Source: Litomosoides sigmodontis
Lineage: Eukaryota; Nematoda; Chromadorea; Rhabditida; Onchocercidae
DNA: 32,500 nucleotides
Direction of reading: 5' to 3'
Assembly: GCA_963070105.1 (NCBI GenBank)
Contig: OY718806.1
Location: forward strand, 8,850,365-8,882,864
Shown here: positions 23,097 through 29,403 of the stretch, piece by piece
How positions within the stretch are numbered: position 1 is the stretch's first letter
Layout: each line of letters starts with the position of its first letter
The notes under the pieces: generated by a model
Database searches by the model: none
What the model was told of the DNA's origin: nothing
Seen by the model: only the letters and a program-made list of their open reading frames with translations
Program-made: the position numbers and the translations under genes

Positions 23097-26052
23097 GCAA
23101 GATTATCAGCGTCCTCACTTATTGGTGTCGTACTACTTCGCTACTGTATGAAGCAGTGTTATGCTTACACATTTTGCATTCCCCTGCACTTTTCAGTATA
23201 GCCTTTTCCGATATTTTACACACATAACCTTTTTACATAATTTATTAGTTTGCCATCTCAAAATGAACACCTAAGTCACTTGCTCGATATTTTATGAAAA
23301 CTGCTTAAAGGATGCATCTGTATGCTTTTATGACTTTATATATATATATATATATTTTATTCCATTATTTTGTGTTTCGTTCTGTCCTTTCCTTTTTTTT
23401 TCATAAACTTTGCTTTTTATGTAATGATCTTTGGGTTTTTTGGGATAATTTTATGATTTTAGCAAATCACATTCCTGAAAGAATTGAGGAGAGCGATAGA
23501 ACAAATATCTAAAATAAATAGATTTGAAAGACTGATTCAAAACGAACTTTTATGAAGAGGTCTGTTGTAAATGTTTTTGAGATGCGTTTTTGAGCATTAT
23601 TTTTGAAGTTTGGAAATTTAAAGTTCTTATAAATTTTAAAACTGTAATCAATTAGTTATGGAAAACAAAGTAATTTTGCGTTTAATCGTTTTCCAACAAA
23701 TACCAAAAAAGCTTCATGGAGTGAGTGAGAGTTATAGGGATGTCTTTACATGAAACAAATAAGTGTATGGCCTACTGGGTTGAAATTAATAGAAGTTTAG
23801 TTCGGGAAAAATTTTATATAAAAGTCCTAGCGGCTTGCCTTCCATATATTTTTTGCTTCTCCTTTTCAAGGCTACGAGGCTTTTATTGTTGTTGTAATGG
23901 GATACGGTTGGTATCAATGCTATTTGACCATCCCTATACTTACATTCCAAATATATCGTCAGCAGTAATAGTTTTAAGCATTTGAACTGGAATTTAGCAA
24001 CAGTAACTCTGTAGATGCTTAGGACTCGTTTACCGCTTTTTGCTTTTTTGTGCTAGATTTTTTGTAATTTTCACGTTTAAAATTGTGTCGCAATACTTTA
24101 TCCTTTTGTGTGTGTGTGTATGTGCGGTTTTTTTTTTCATTACCTCTTTTACTTACAACGCATGCTTTATAACTGCAGGTTCGGCAACTCAGAGAGAAAT
24201 TATTGATCACTGAGGATAAACGAATCAGACAGCAAATTGTGGAAATATTACAAGTGAAGTTCTACTTATGGAACATATCCTTTCTTTGATTACTTCAAAA
24301 TACTTTGTTCTTTCAGGATTTATGTGTTCGTTCACTTTGAATGTGTGCTTCCATACTAACAGATGGTGCACATTTGTGCTGGCATTGAGTTTCCTTTTAG
24401 TTTAAATGCTGTTTTAACAGCACTTCAGTTATTCCTTGATTCCTTCCTCTCTAAGGATACCAGTAATTTAATTTTGTGAATTTGGAATTTGTTGGGGTAC
24501 ATGCATGATATTTTCACCTCATTTATCTGCATGATATCCTCGGTACATAACATAGTTGGTGCACACTGTCACAAATATACAGCTAAATAGCATTCACTTT
24601 TTATTGTTAAAAACCATGGGTGAAAATTATGACTGAGTTAGAAACAGTCCTTTAAAGTTTAAGTAGGTGAGCGTATATGACAAGCTTTTTTTTTACCGTT
24701 TACAGTATCAGTTATATTTTAGACATTGAAGGATTCAATTTGAATAACCGTCACATAATATCATAAAAAAAGAACTGTTGTGCAATCTTTGTATATTGAA
24801 AGATGACGATTCTTTATGATTTCGTGAGAATATATGACATGATGTGTGGAAACCGTTTCATAGATTAATAAATAGTTATAGAGTGGTATTTACTATTCTT
24901 ATATTTTTTAAGGATTGTTAATATTGTTTATTTAAGGAGTTTCTTCAGCTTGATGAGGAATTTAATGACGACGACGATGAGTCAATACAATCACTTATGC
25001 AGAGGTATTTATTTTATCGTTTTAAAGTATCTGTTGATGATGGAAGTTGAAGAATGAGTATTATAGTTGATTCTCGGTATTTTGGGCATTATTTTTACCA
25101 GATATTTGTTGCTGTTACGAACCAAAACATTTATGAATATGAATGTGATATTTTAATAGCTTTTTCTTTATTATTGCCTTTATTATTGCTTTTTTTATTG
25201 TTTATTTTATAGAATTACTTTTACTATTTAACTTTCTCAGAAATTGAACAGTTCATTTTGAAGACACAGACTTGAAATGGAAATGTTACGGGAGCGACAG
25301 CGTCGTGAATTGCAAGTAGCACGTCTGCGTTTGCGTCACAATCAGCTAAGCAATGGAAATATATTGCTAGCAGCAGTTGGTGGCGGCTTGGCAGGTTCTG
25401 TAGACGGTTTTAGAAGTAGTCTGCACAGTGCAATTCAAATTCCATATCATTCTATTGTGGGTTCCAATATCACCTCGCGATTCGTCCTTCCTTCATCAAT
25501 ATCGCTTCCTGGCAGTCCACCACAGCACAGTTTCCTTGGTCAACATCTTGCACCATTAAGGGATATCCAAGTATATGTTTATTTTATTGCTAATAATATG
25601 TGATCCAGAATTCATGGTTAGTCGTCGAATTCATGTATTTATATTCTCATTTTTTTTAATTTAATTTCTGCTAAATTCTGTTAATTATTTATTATTAACT
25701 TTTGTATTTGTTGCAGCCACGACGAGCATGTGCAACATCGTTTGCTGAATCTACTCGTCATACGTCAGTCGATGCAACGTTGTCTCGTAGATCAACTCAT
25801 CCCTTAGCACATCCATTTCAAATTATCGGTAATTCGATTGATCAGCATCGTCAACATCAACAGCAGCAACTGCAACAAGGGAACATTCTGCACAGTAATG
25901 CAAATCATGGTAATTTTCATGGAGGTATTTTATCAAGACAACCAGTACCAACAATCATGCATAGAACGAGTGCTATTACGGAGGTCGCGCCGTCGCTCAA
26001 TTACAACATTGAACGTCAGCTGCGTGAAACATTTAGTACACCTCCGCAATGA
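7260..26052 (+). CDS. wnk-1: WNK (with-no-lysine) Ser/Thr protein kinase, 27 coding exons
   Basis: This gene encodes a WNK kinase, the chloride- and osmotic-stress-sensing kinase that phosphorylates the SPAK/OSR1 (GCK-3) family in the cytoplasm. The joined exons give 1643 residues. The kinase domain spans about 197-459. Its glycine loop [11 protein letters not shown] carries the displaced catalytic lysine (Lys209), and Cys226 in VAVAWCEL stands where other kinases have the strand-3 lysine; that swap defines WNKs. HRDLKCDN (Asp327) is the catalytic loop, and DLG replaces DFG (Asp346), with Leu347 and Leu349 matching the known chloride-pocket leucines. Activation-loop serines 356 and 360 precede [12 protein letters not shown]-like domain 1 is about 485-547, a charged helix 548-600, a Gln-rich tract about 601-617, CCT-like domain 2 about 640-720, RFLV docking motif 878-881, and coiled coil about 1385-1460. 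The start follows an in-frame TGA at 7245. Exon coordinates are given in the separate entries. Identity is secure; exons 1-2 and the long Ser/Thr-rich middle are less certain. Confidence 0.95.
7410..7727 (-). CDS. Candidate minus-strand ORF in wnk-1 intron 1, unknown
   Basis: An open frame of 105 codons directly behind wnk-1 exon 1 on the opposite strand. After a lysine run from an A tract, it reads as a balanced protein sequence with Cys, Gly and aromatic residues (for example [20 protein letters not shown]) and ends at TGA. I recognise no family. It could be the last exon of a nested gene or a chance frame. The first codons, encoded by the A run, are unlikely to be real. Confidence 0.22.
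   Translation of the reverse strand: MYQKKKKRYQESRLQQFALFEGPNYNISFTQTISPLTNCNYHYGCGLCITSRNFGAFTITVNASSNYRSSSNQKILERSLLKRTQHWLAKSFTRKMFIADIIKDR
8007..8043. repeat. Hairpin-forming inverted repeat in intron 1
   Basis: GTGGAAATTACAACC and GGTTGTAATTTCAC pair over 14 bases with one bulged G and an 8-base loop. A related word, GTGAAATTGTAATTC, follows at about 8051-8065. This may be the remnant of a small inverted-repeat element. Confidence 0.75.
9372..9484 (-). CDS. Candidate internal exon of a nested minus-strand gene
   Basis: On the minus strand a good acceptor (ATGTTCCAG) and a good donor (CAG|GTAGAAA) bound 113 bases. One frame is open throughout, taking two bases from an earlier exon and ending on a codon boundary. 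Its 37 codons read [20 protein letters not shown] onward, and composition is less AT-rich than the flanks. No family recognised. The plus-strand frame through the same segment is also open, so the strand is not proven. Confidence 0.25.
12014..12107 (+). CDS. wnk-1: wnk-1 exon 2 (predicted, residues 40-71)
   Basis: A GC-richer 94-base segment follows the acceptor CATTTTAAG and ends before GTTTGT. Taking one base to complete a serine codon from exon 1, it reads without a stop as a charged sequence including [20 protein letters not shown] and ends on a codon boundary. That is exactly the phase exon 3 requires. The perfect phase bridge between exons 1 and 3 is the main support. I recall no family conservation here. 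Confidence 0.55.
12108..12522 (+). other. wnk-1 intron 2 with a 13-bp inverted repeat
   Basis: AT-rich intron. The only structure seen is the inverted repeat CCTGCAGAATCCA / TGGATTCTGCAGG listed separately. Confidence 0.55.
12274..12347. repeat. 13-bp perfect inverted repeat, 48-base spacer
   Basis: CCTGCAGAATCCA (12274-12286) is the exact reverse complement of TGGATTCTGCAGG (12335-12347). Both ends contain the PstI-type word CTGCAG. The core is too short for a known element, but it could be a tiny foldback remnant. Confidence 0.8.
12523..12632 (+). CDS. wnk-1: wnk-1 exon 3 (residues 72-107)
   Basis: Acceptor TTCTGTCTAG, donor AACAG|GTTTCA. Only one frame is open; it starts on a codon boundary and reads [18 protein letters not shown] onward, a basic Ser-rich N-terminal stretch. 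Its two leftover bases plus the first base of exon 4 make Arg108. Confidence 0.75.
12633..13788 (+). other. wnk-1 intron 3, no other gene seen
   Basis: AT-rich, 1.16 kb. Short frames on both strands (12746-12952 plus, 13457-13675 minus) have no matching splice sites or family features. Confidence 0.5.
13789..13957 (+). CDS. wnk-1: wnk-1 exon 4 (residues 109-164)
   Basis: Acceptor ATATTACAG, donor GAA|GTATGT. The frame reads an acidic, Lys- and Pro-containing linker ([20 protein letters not shown], then [12 protein letters not shown]), typical of the disordered N-terminus before a WNK kinase domain. It ends on a codon boundary. Confidence 0.85.
14097..14147. repeat. CATTCGAACT inverted and direct repeats in intron 4
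   Basis: CATTCGAACT (14097-14106) pairs perfectly with AGTTCGAATG (14114-14123) across a 7-base loop. The same word recurs in direct orientation at 14138-14147. Confidence 0.8.
14234..14318 (+). CDS. wnk-1: wnk-1 exon 5 (residues 165-192)
   Basis: Acceptor AATTTTTAG, donor CCAG|GTAGCT. It reads [20 protein letters not shown] then EKPIDKSP, an acidic pre-kinase linker. One leftover G joins AT of exon 6 to give Asp193, producing the WNK-typical SPDGRFLKF entry to the kinase domain. Confidence 0.9.
14538..14669 (+). CDS. wnk-1: wnk-1 exon 6 (glycine loop, WNK lysine and cysteine)
   Basis: Residues 193-236. It encodes [20 protein letters not shown] and [16 protein letters not shown]. Lys209 in the glycine loop and Cys226 in strand 3 are the WNK hallmark. 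The exon ends either at GCTG|GTTTAC (14669, canonical) or at AAG|GCTGGT (14665, GC donor); see the matching acceptor choice in exon 7. Both give the same protein. Confidence 0.95.
14670..15117 (+). other. wnk-1 intron 6, no other feature seen
   Basis: AT-rich intron of about 450 bases with the usual T runs. The only point of interest is the ambiguous boundary at each end (GCTG at the donor, GCAG at the acceptor). Confidence 0.6.
15118..15226 (+). CDS. wnk-1: wnk-1 exon 7 (alpha-C region)
   Basis: Residues 237-272. It encodes [20 protein letters not shown] then [16 protein letters not shown], the alpha-C helix and following strands, nearly identical across WNKs. It starts at 15118 after GCAG, or at 15114 after TTTAG if a GC donor is used. 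I end it at AAAAG|GTAATC rather than the stronger-looking ACTG|GTAAGA ten bases earlier, because only the later donor keeps phase with exon 8. Confidence 0.92.
15507..15588 (+). CDS. wnk-1: wnk-1 exon 8 (hinge region)
   Basis: Residues 273-300. Acceptor GATGTTTAG, donor AAG|GTTAGA. It encodes [20 protein letters not shown] then RFKRINIK. This is the WNK hinge and alpha-D segment, with TELMTSGTL as a family signature. Confidence 0.95.
15743..15929 (+). CDS. wnk-1: wnk-1 exon 9 (catalytic loop and DLG motif)
   Basis: Residues 301-362. Acceptor GTCTTTTAG, donor ATCG|GTGAGA. It holds [17 protein letters not shown] (Asp327 catalytic), [10 protein letters not shown] (Asp346 metal-binding; Leu347 and Leu349 of the chloride pocket) and the activation-loop serines 356 and 360 in [10 protein letters not shown]. 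These are the residues autophosphorylated in mammalian WNK1. Confidence 0.97.
16027..16184 (+). CDS. wnk-1: wnk-1 exon 10 (P+1 loop to alpha-G)
   Basis: Residues 363-415. Acceptor CATTTCCAG, donor ACA|GTAAGT. It encodes [20 protein letters not shown] then [20 protein letters not shown], the WNK substrate loop and alpha-F region. [12 protein letters not shown] follows. Confidence 0.97.
16412..16506 (+). CDS. wnk-1: wnk-1 exon 11 (kinase C-lobe)
   Basis: Residues 416-446. Acceptor CCATTGCAG, donor GAAAG|GTATAA. It encodes [20 protein letters not shown] then [11 protein letters not shown], the alpha-H/I segment of the WNK C-lobe. Confidence 0.97.
16618..16729 (+). CDS. wnk-1: wnk-1 exon 12 (end of kinase domain)
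   Basis: Residues 447-484. Acceptor ATTTTCCAG, donor [29 protein letters not shown] closes the kinase fold, and [17 protein letters not shown] leads into the first CCT-like domain. Confidence 0.96.
16846..17034 (+). CDS. wnk-1: wnk-1 exon 13 (first CCT-like domain)
   Basis: Residues 485-547. Acceptor AATTTTCTAG, donor AAG|GTTTGA. It reads [20 protein letters not shown], then [13 protein letters not shown] and [17 protein letters not shown]. This is the OSR1_C/CCT-like fold that follows the kinase in all WNKs and binds RFxV motifs or acts in autoinhibition. Confidence 0.96.
17118..17252 (+). CDS. wnk-1: wnk-1 exon 14 (charged helix)
   Basis: Residues 548-592. Acceptor AAATTTAG, donor ATG|GTAGGT. 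It is a dense run of Glu, Arg, Lys and Gln (for example [20 protein letters not shown]) predicted to be a long helix or coiled coil. Confidence 0.93.
17253..17693 (+). other. wnk-1 intron 14, no other feature seen
   Basis: AT-rich intron of 441 bases with no open segment of interest. Confidence 0.6.
17694..17915 (+). CDS. wnk-1: wnk-1 exon 15 (Gln-rich tract, start of second CCT-like domain)
   Basis: Residues 593-666. Acceptor CTTATTCAG, donor CCA|GTGAGC. A mixed CAA/CAG tract encodes a run of Gln with Ser and Leu (about 601-617). An acidic His-rich linker follows, then [20 protein letters not shown], the first strand of the second CCT-like domain. The mixed codons suggest the tract is not a freshly expanded pure CAG repeat. 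Confidence 0.92.
18152..18244 (+). CDS. wnk-1: wnk-1 exon 16 (second CCT-like domain, core)
   Basis: Residues 667-697. Acceptor TTATTCCAG, donor TTG|GTACGT. It reads [20 protein letters not shown] then [11 protein letters not shown], closely matching the second CCT-like domain of nematode WNK-1. Confidence 0.95.
18245..18659 (+). other. wnk-1 intron 16, partly open in frame with exon 17
   Basis: From 18438 an ATG frame stays open for 74 codons and runs in frame into exon 17. It begins basic ([17 protein letters not shown]) and ends with a hydrophobic stretch just before the acceptor. It may be chance, or an alternative first exon for a kinase-less isoform. Confidence 0.4.
18660..18728 (+). 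CDS. wnk-1: wnk-1 exon 17 (end of second CCT-like domain)
   Basis: Residues 698-720. Acceptor GTTTATTTCAG, donor CAG|GTGAAA. It encodes [20 protein letters not shown] then IIQ, the final helix of the CCT-like domain. Confidence 0.92.
18822..19088 (+). CDS. wnk-1: wnk-1 exon 18 (Ser/Asn-rich linker)
   Basis: Residues 721-809. Acceptor CATTTCCAG, donor GCG|GTACCT. It is a low-complexity linker rich in Ser, Ala, Asn and Asp, with no motif I recognise. Phase is 0 at both ends. Confidence 0.88.
19226..19519 (+). CDS. wnk-1: wnk-1 exon 19 (RFxV docking motif)
   Basis: Residues 810-907. Acceptor CATTTTTAG, donor ACA|GTAAGT. It is a Ser/Thr/Pro/Ala-rich linker that contains [15 protein letters not shown] at 878-881 fits the RFxV consensus bound by the C-terminal CCT domain of SPAK/OSR1, called GCK-3 in nematodes. 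The surrounding SRFxVTKS also matches C. elegans WNK-1 as I recall it. Confidence 0.93.
19520..20518 (+). other. wnk-1 intron 19, one doubtful cassette
   Basis: AT-rich 1-kb intron. Around 19707-19830 a plus-strand frame ([18 protein letters not shown]) ends before a GT, which could suggest a skipped exon. I found no acceptor that gives the needed phase, so I left it out. Confidence 0.45.
20519..20771 (+). CDS. wnk-1: wnk-1 exon 20 (linker with conserved LxxLESEL segment)
   Basis: Residues 908-991. Acceptor TTATTTTAAAG, donor GGAA|GTAAGA. A Ser/Asn/Pro-rich linker contains [15 protein letters not shown], which resembles a conserved short segment in nematode WNK-1. The frame continues another 30 codons beyond the donor to TAG at 20861-20863, so intron retention would truncate the protein. 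Confidence 0.88.
21003..21352 (+). CDS. wnk-1: wnk-1 exon 21 (Thr/Pro-rich linker)
   Basis: Residues 992-1108. Acceptor TTTTTTTTCAG, donor AAAAG|GTTATT. It includes a short helix [20 protein letters not shown], a Thr/Pro-rich stretch, and [13 protein letters not shown], which resembles the conserved GLAEAL segment of nematode WNK-1. Confidence 0.9.
21426..21590 (+). CDS. wnk-1: wnk-1 exon 22
   Basis: Residues 1109-1163. Acceptor TGTTTTTAG, donor [23 protein letters not shown] continues the GLADALQK segment of exon 21. The rest is a Pro/Gly/His-rich linker. Confidence 0.9.
21591..22302 (+). other. wnk-1 intron 22, no other feature seen
   Basis: AT-rich 0.7-kb intron. A 73-codon plus-strand frame (21864-22085) is Ser/Phe/Cys-rich without splice support. 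Confidence 0.55.
22303..22965 (+). CDS. wnk-1: wnk-1 exon 23 (largest exon; FENLETAL motif)
   Basis: Residues 1164-1384. Acceptor TTTCACTACAG, donor CAG|GTTTTT. A Gly/Glu-rich start is followed by [19 protein letters not shown], a segment shared with nematode WNK-1. A Ser/Thr/Gln-rich stretch follows, then a Ser/Asp-rich end with [20 protein letters not shown]. The order of these short motifs matches the family even though the linker sequence does not. Confidence 0.93.
22966..24178 (+). other. wnk-1 intron 23 with TA microsatellites
   Basis: A 1.2-kb AT-rich intron with two pure TA runs (23052-23092 and 23337-23355). Open frames of 66 and 86 codons are not supported by splice sites. Confidence 0.6.
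23052..23092. repeat. TA dinucleotide microsatellite
   Basis: About 20 pure TA units in intron 23. A shorter TA run lies at 23337-23355. Confidence 0.95.
24179..24253 (+). CDS. wnk-1: wnk-1 exon 24 (C-terminal coiled coil, part 1)
   Basis: Residues 1385-1409. Acceptor TAACTGCAG, donor CAA|GTGAAG. It reads [20 protein letters not shown] then VEILQ, an amphipathic helix. Confidence 0.85.
24254..24936 (+). other. wnk-1 intron 24, no other feature seen
   Basis: AT-rich 0.7-kb intron without open segments of note. Confidence 0.6.
24937..25004 (+). CDS. wnk-1: wnk-1 exon 25 (acidic segment and coiled coil)
   Basis: Residues 1410-1431. Acceptor TTTATTTAAG, donor AGAG|GTATTT. It reads [20 protein letters not shown] then MQ. 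An alternative acceptor three bases later would remove one Glu. The two leftover bases give Arg1432 with exon 26. Confidence 0.85.
25270..25570 (+). CDS. wnk-1: wnk-1 exon 26 (coiled coil, part 2)
   Basis: Residues 1432-1532. Acceptor GAAGACACAG, donor [29 protein letters not shown] then RLRHNQLSN continues the coiled coil and resembles the C-terminal helix of WNK kinases. A Gly/Ser/Pro-rich tail follows, including SRFVLPSS, which resembles but does not fit RFxV. Confidence 0.92.
25717..26052 (+). CDS. wnk-1: wnk-1 exon 27 (C-terminus and stop)
   Basis: Residues 1533-1643. Acceptor TTTGTTGCAG. It begins [20 protein letters not shown], passes a His/Gln-rich stretch ([12 protein letters not shown]), and ends FSTPPQ followed by TGA at 26050-26052. 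Confidence 0.92.
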   Translation, partial: PRRACATSFAESTRHTSVDATLSRRSTHPLAHPFQIIGNSIDQHRQHQQQQLQQGNILHSNANHGNFHGGILSRQPVPTIMHRTSAITEVAPSLNYNIERQLRETFSTPPQ

Positions 26053-26301
26053 AGCTACTTATAGTAGAGCTGCACTGTGTGTTACTTCAGTATGTTTTGT
26101 CGGCTGTTCTAATGTATCTGTTGCAGCTCTTCCGCTGAATACACTTGTATGAAGGATTCACAAGATCAGTTATTTGATTTATTCACTAAATAAGCTCTCA
26201 ATCGTTTGTACAAATGTAACATTTAAAAGTTTTTGTTTAATCTATTTATATTTTTTCTTAGACATACGGTTGTATCCATTACATGTTCCATTTGCATTAA
26301 A
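26053..26301 (+). terminator. wnk-1 3' UTR with ATTAAA polyadenylation signal (candidate)
   Basis: An AT-rich stretch follows the stop. The variant signal ATTAAA lies at 26296-26301, about 245 bases beyond the stop, with no AATAAA nearer. An AATAAA occurs at 27099-27104 but is much farther away. The actual cleavage site is not visible. Confidence 0.35.
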
Positions 26302-26629
26302 CACATGTTAGGTCTCACATACTATTTACTAATTACTAATCCTGTTTAATGTTTATTTATTTTATAGTTACACATTCGTTTGTTGTCGAATGATGCATGC
26401 GGTTACAGTCCACTTTTTATTTTAAAAAAAGGCAGGACTTTTTTTTACTGCCTAAGCAGGACATCGTTTTCTGTTAACGTATTTGTACTTTACTTACACA
26501 ATCTGTTTCTCATTTTCCCTATCTCCTTGTAGTCTTCTAATCGATGCTAGTCCCGTAGATAAAATAGAATTAGTGAGTTTTTCTCGATTTATGACAAATT
26601 AAATTGGTTTTGCTTTGAGGTTTGTGCCC

Positions 26630-26942
26630 TTAGGCGTGAGCAAGATGAAAGCCTGCAAAAGAAAAAACTTTCGAAAAAATTTTAAATGAAATTTTAAAAA
26701 ATTCGAGGGAATGTCTGTTGTTGGAATAGTTTGATGGTGGTAGATGGTGGGGAAAATTTGATTTAAAAGATGCATTCATCTCCAAATTGATCCCTTTGTT
26801 TACAAAGATGCAACGATAATGTACAAACGCAAGCAATTAATGCTGTCATATTACCTGAAAATCGCTGATTTTTGTTTATTTTATTGAATTGCTCCTCTAT
26901 TTCTCTCAATTTCGAGCTTTCAGGATAATTTCGATACGGTTT
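26630..26942 (-). CDS. Candidate 3' end of a convergent minus-strand gene (two exons), unknown
   Basis: On the minus strand, exon 26942-26855 follows an acceptor TGCATCGATACAG and reads KPYRNYPESSKLREIEEQFN then KINKNQRFS, ending with donor TTTTCAG|GTAATA in phase 1. A strong acceptor TTTTTTCTTTTGCAG lies 202 bases on. The terminal exon 26652-26630 supplies the two bases needed and reads GFHLAHA, then TAA. Matching phase plus good splice signals favour a real gene lying tail to tail with wnk-1. No family is recognised, and the upstream exons were not found. Open sequence also continues upstream of the proposed acceptor. Confidence 0.35.
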
Positions 26943-28140
26943 CTGTATCGATGCAAGGAGCAAAAAAAAAGTGTCATTACTGATTGTAATTTTAAAGCTT
27001 TCGATTTCAAAAAAATTATGCGTATATTATTTTTGTCATCCCATTTTGCATTGTCTTATCTACTTTCCAGTATTTTCTTGTTCGTCGTTATTGCGTTGAA
27101 TAAACTAGAAATGTTTGCATCATGTGAAAGTCGGTGAATTGGGCTAAATTAAAATTTTCATTGATGTATGACTGTATTTCGAATGTTTTAATAATACACA
27201 GTGTTCTTGCGCTTGTGTGATTGTAGTGCAGTTCACGCTTCAATATATAATGTTCGTTATCATGTGGAAGAAAGTGAGTGAAAGGAAAAACAGTATGTGT
27301 AATGTTTCTTTGCTTTCAATAGAGTATAAAGTAGATTTTCTTTCACTTTCCACTTTTCACAAACGAAAGTATTTGTCGTTGAAAAATTTGAACAGAACGG
27401 ATACAAAGATGGGGGAATTTTAATGGTTCAGAATATCAGAGCTAAAACTTCAACATTTCATTTACACATTTCTTTTTTGTTTTAGACAAATATTCCCTTA
27501 TACGCTTACGGGGATCGCTTGTGCTTCAAAAATTTTTGTGCTTTAAGTTGTAAGGGAGGAGAAACGTGAAGTGATTTTAAAACTTTTCCAATTCCTATCG
27601 AACACCGTGTGTATCAATCAATACAGTTTGCGAGCAGTTTTGTGATTCAATGCTGCTTTTGCTTTTTTTAAATTTTGTAAGAACTAGAAAGTAAGAATTA
27701 GGAATGATTAATCTAGCTGTTGTCGAAGTTACAAATGGAAAATGCACGAGATTAAAATTGAAACGACTGAAGAGTGAGTGAGAGGTATGAATTTGGAAGA
27801 GGGACGAAACGTGGGAAGTTTTTTTTTTTTTTTTTTTTTAAATATTTTGCTGCTTGTTATTTAATCGGATTCCAGTATCTGATGCTGCCTGATCGAGGGT
27901 GTTTAGTCGTACTTGCTTACCGAAATGCATCATTGTGGATGATGGTCATGGAGTGTCATCAGATGAGGCAATCAAAATTTCCTTCGTAACCTGTTTTTCT
28001 TGTCTGAAGGTTTTTGCGCACCATTTCGTCAAGCGATACTTCACCATACAGTTTACATTTTAAGAGAAATTTCATCAGTCATTAAAAGGGAAATATACGT
28101 CAATCATTAAAATCGTCGATCAGAAGATCCTCCTTTCATT
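26943..28140. other. Intergenic or intronic DNA with weak coding hints
   Basis: A plus-strand ORF (26889-27137) contains a short hydrophobic peptide beginning MRILFLSSHFALSYLL. A minus-strand ATG near 27949 leads in 29 bases to a consensus-like donor (TTTCG|GTAAGC). A 21-base T run lies at 27819-27839. None of these can be joined into a gene with confidence. Confidence 0.35.
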
Positions 28141-28950
28141 TTCTTTTTTTTTTTGTTCGTCTTTTTTCTCATAAATCTAATTTTGTTCATTATTGTCAAG
28201 TTTTATCAGATGACGATTATCTTAAAGTTGTTAATTCATTAGTTCAAATGTAGGTAGTAATTAATAATGGTCTTCAAATATTTTTTTTTTTAACTCCATG
28301 CTAGCATGGTGGTGAAGACAAAGTTGTTTGTGGTTATTTTGAATGGTACAAAAAAAAAATTCAGTTAGATATGAATTGACCTTTAAAGATAAAATATTCA
28401 AGATTTTAAGCAATTAATAGTTATGTTCAGATAATTTCATTTTCTACAATCTTTCATTGCTCCTTCACAACTGTTAAATTATTTCAACTTCAATTAATAC
28501 ACCGTCTTGGAGTTGCCAAAAACAGCGAAATCACTCCAGATTAATCAAGTTTGATATTAGCCTGACAATTGTTATCATAATGAATCAATTTAATGCTTGG
28601 ATTAAAATGAAATCTGAAAAAAAATAATAGCAAAATTGAGTAATAACAAAAATTACTACATTTTCCATCGAGTGTACTATCAAAAGTCATTTTCGCAATA
28701 ATAACAGTATCAATTATGATGAATTTAAAAAAAAAAAACAAAATGACGACATTTCATACATCTGACCGCTTTTTCTTAATCAGCTAAAAGGCTGACACGA
28801 AATTCAACTGGTAATATTTGTTAATAAAATTAAAAGAAAAATTGCTGCATTCTTTTTGAATAATTATAATGTAAATGTGTCATACTTCTGAATATAAATA
28901 CATACAAAAAAAAAAATTATCACATCCTATTTCATACATACATATATATT

Positions 28951-29008
28951 GGAAGGGAGAGAAAGTGAGAGGGCGAGAGAGAGAGAGAGGGAGAAAGGGA
29001 GAAAAAGA
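28951..29008. repeat. GA-rich purine tract
   Basis: GGGAGAGAAAG-type units and a pure GA core, followed by GGGAGAAA units. The plus strand is almost entirely purine. Confidence 0.9.
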
Positions 29009-29380
29009 TAATGATGTGATGATTATTAATACTTGTGCATAATGAATAACAATGTCGGACATTTTGCTGTATCACCGCCAAATGATTGCGTTTGATTCGT
29101 TAATGAGGAATATTATTTGTTTGAAGTGATTAGATGTTGGATGAAATGGCATGCGTAACTTTCGCAACATTGCAACAACATTTTTTTTTAAAAAAAAAAA
29201 AAAAAGAAAAGAAACGGTAAAGAATGTCTTTCAAGACGGAATATGTTTTATTAACAAAACACAGTCATTAAACGAAAACAGTAGAAAAAAAAAACGGATC
29301 ACTTGAAACTAAATTGTTGCTCAATTAATTAATTGTGAGAAAGGTAGGAAAAGATTTACTACTTACAGTACGTGCGGATC

Positions 29381-29403
29381 TGTGTGTGTGTGTGTGTGTG
29401 TGT
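29381..29403. repeat. TG dinucleotide microsatellite
   Basis: Eleven TG units. Confidence 0.95.

Noticed and set aside
25838..26152. 104-codon plus-strand ORF overlapping the last exon
   Set aside because: It is an alternative frame of exon 27 extending past the wnk-1 stop. The exon 27 frame joins in phase and the other does not.
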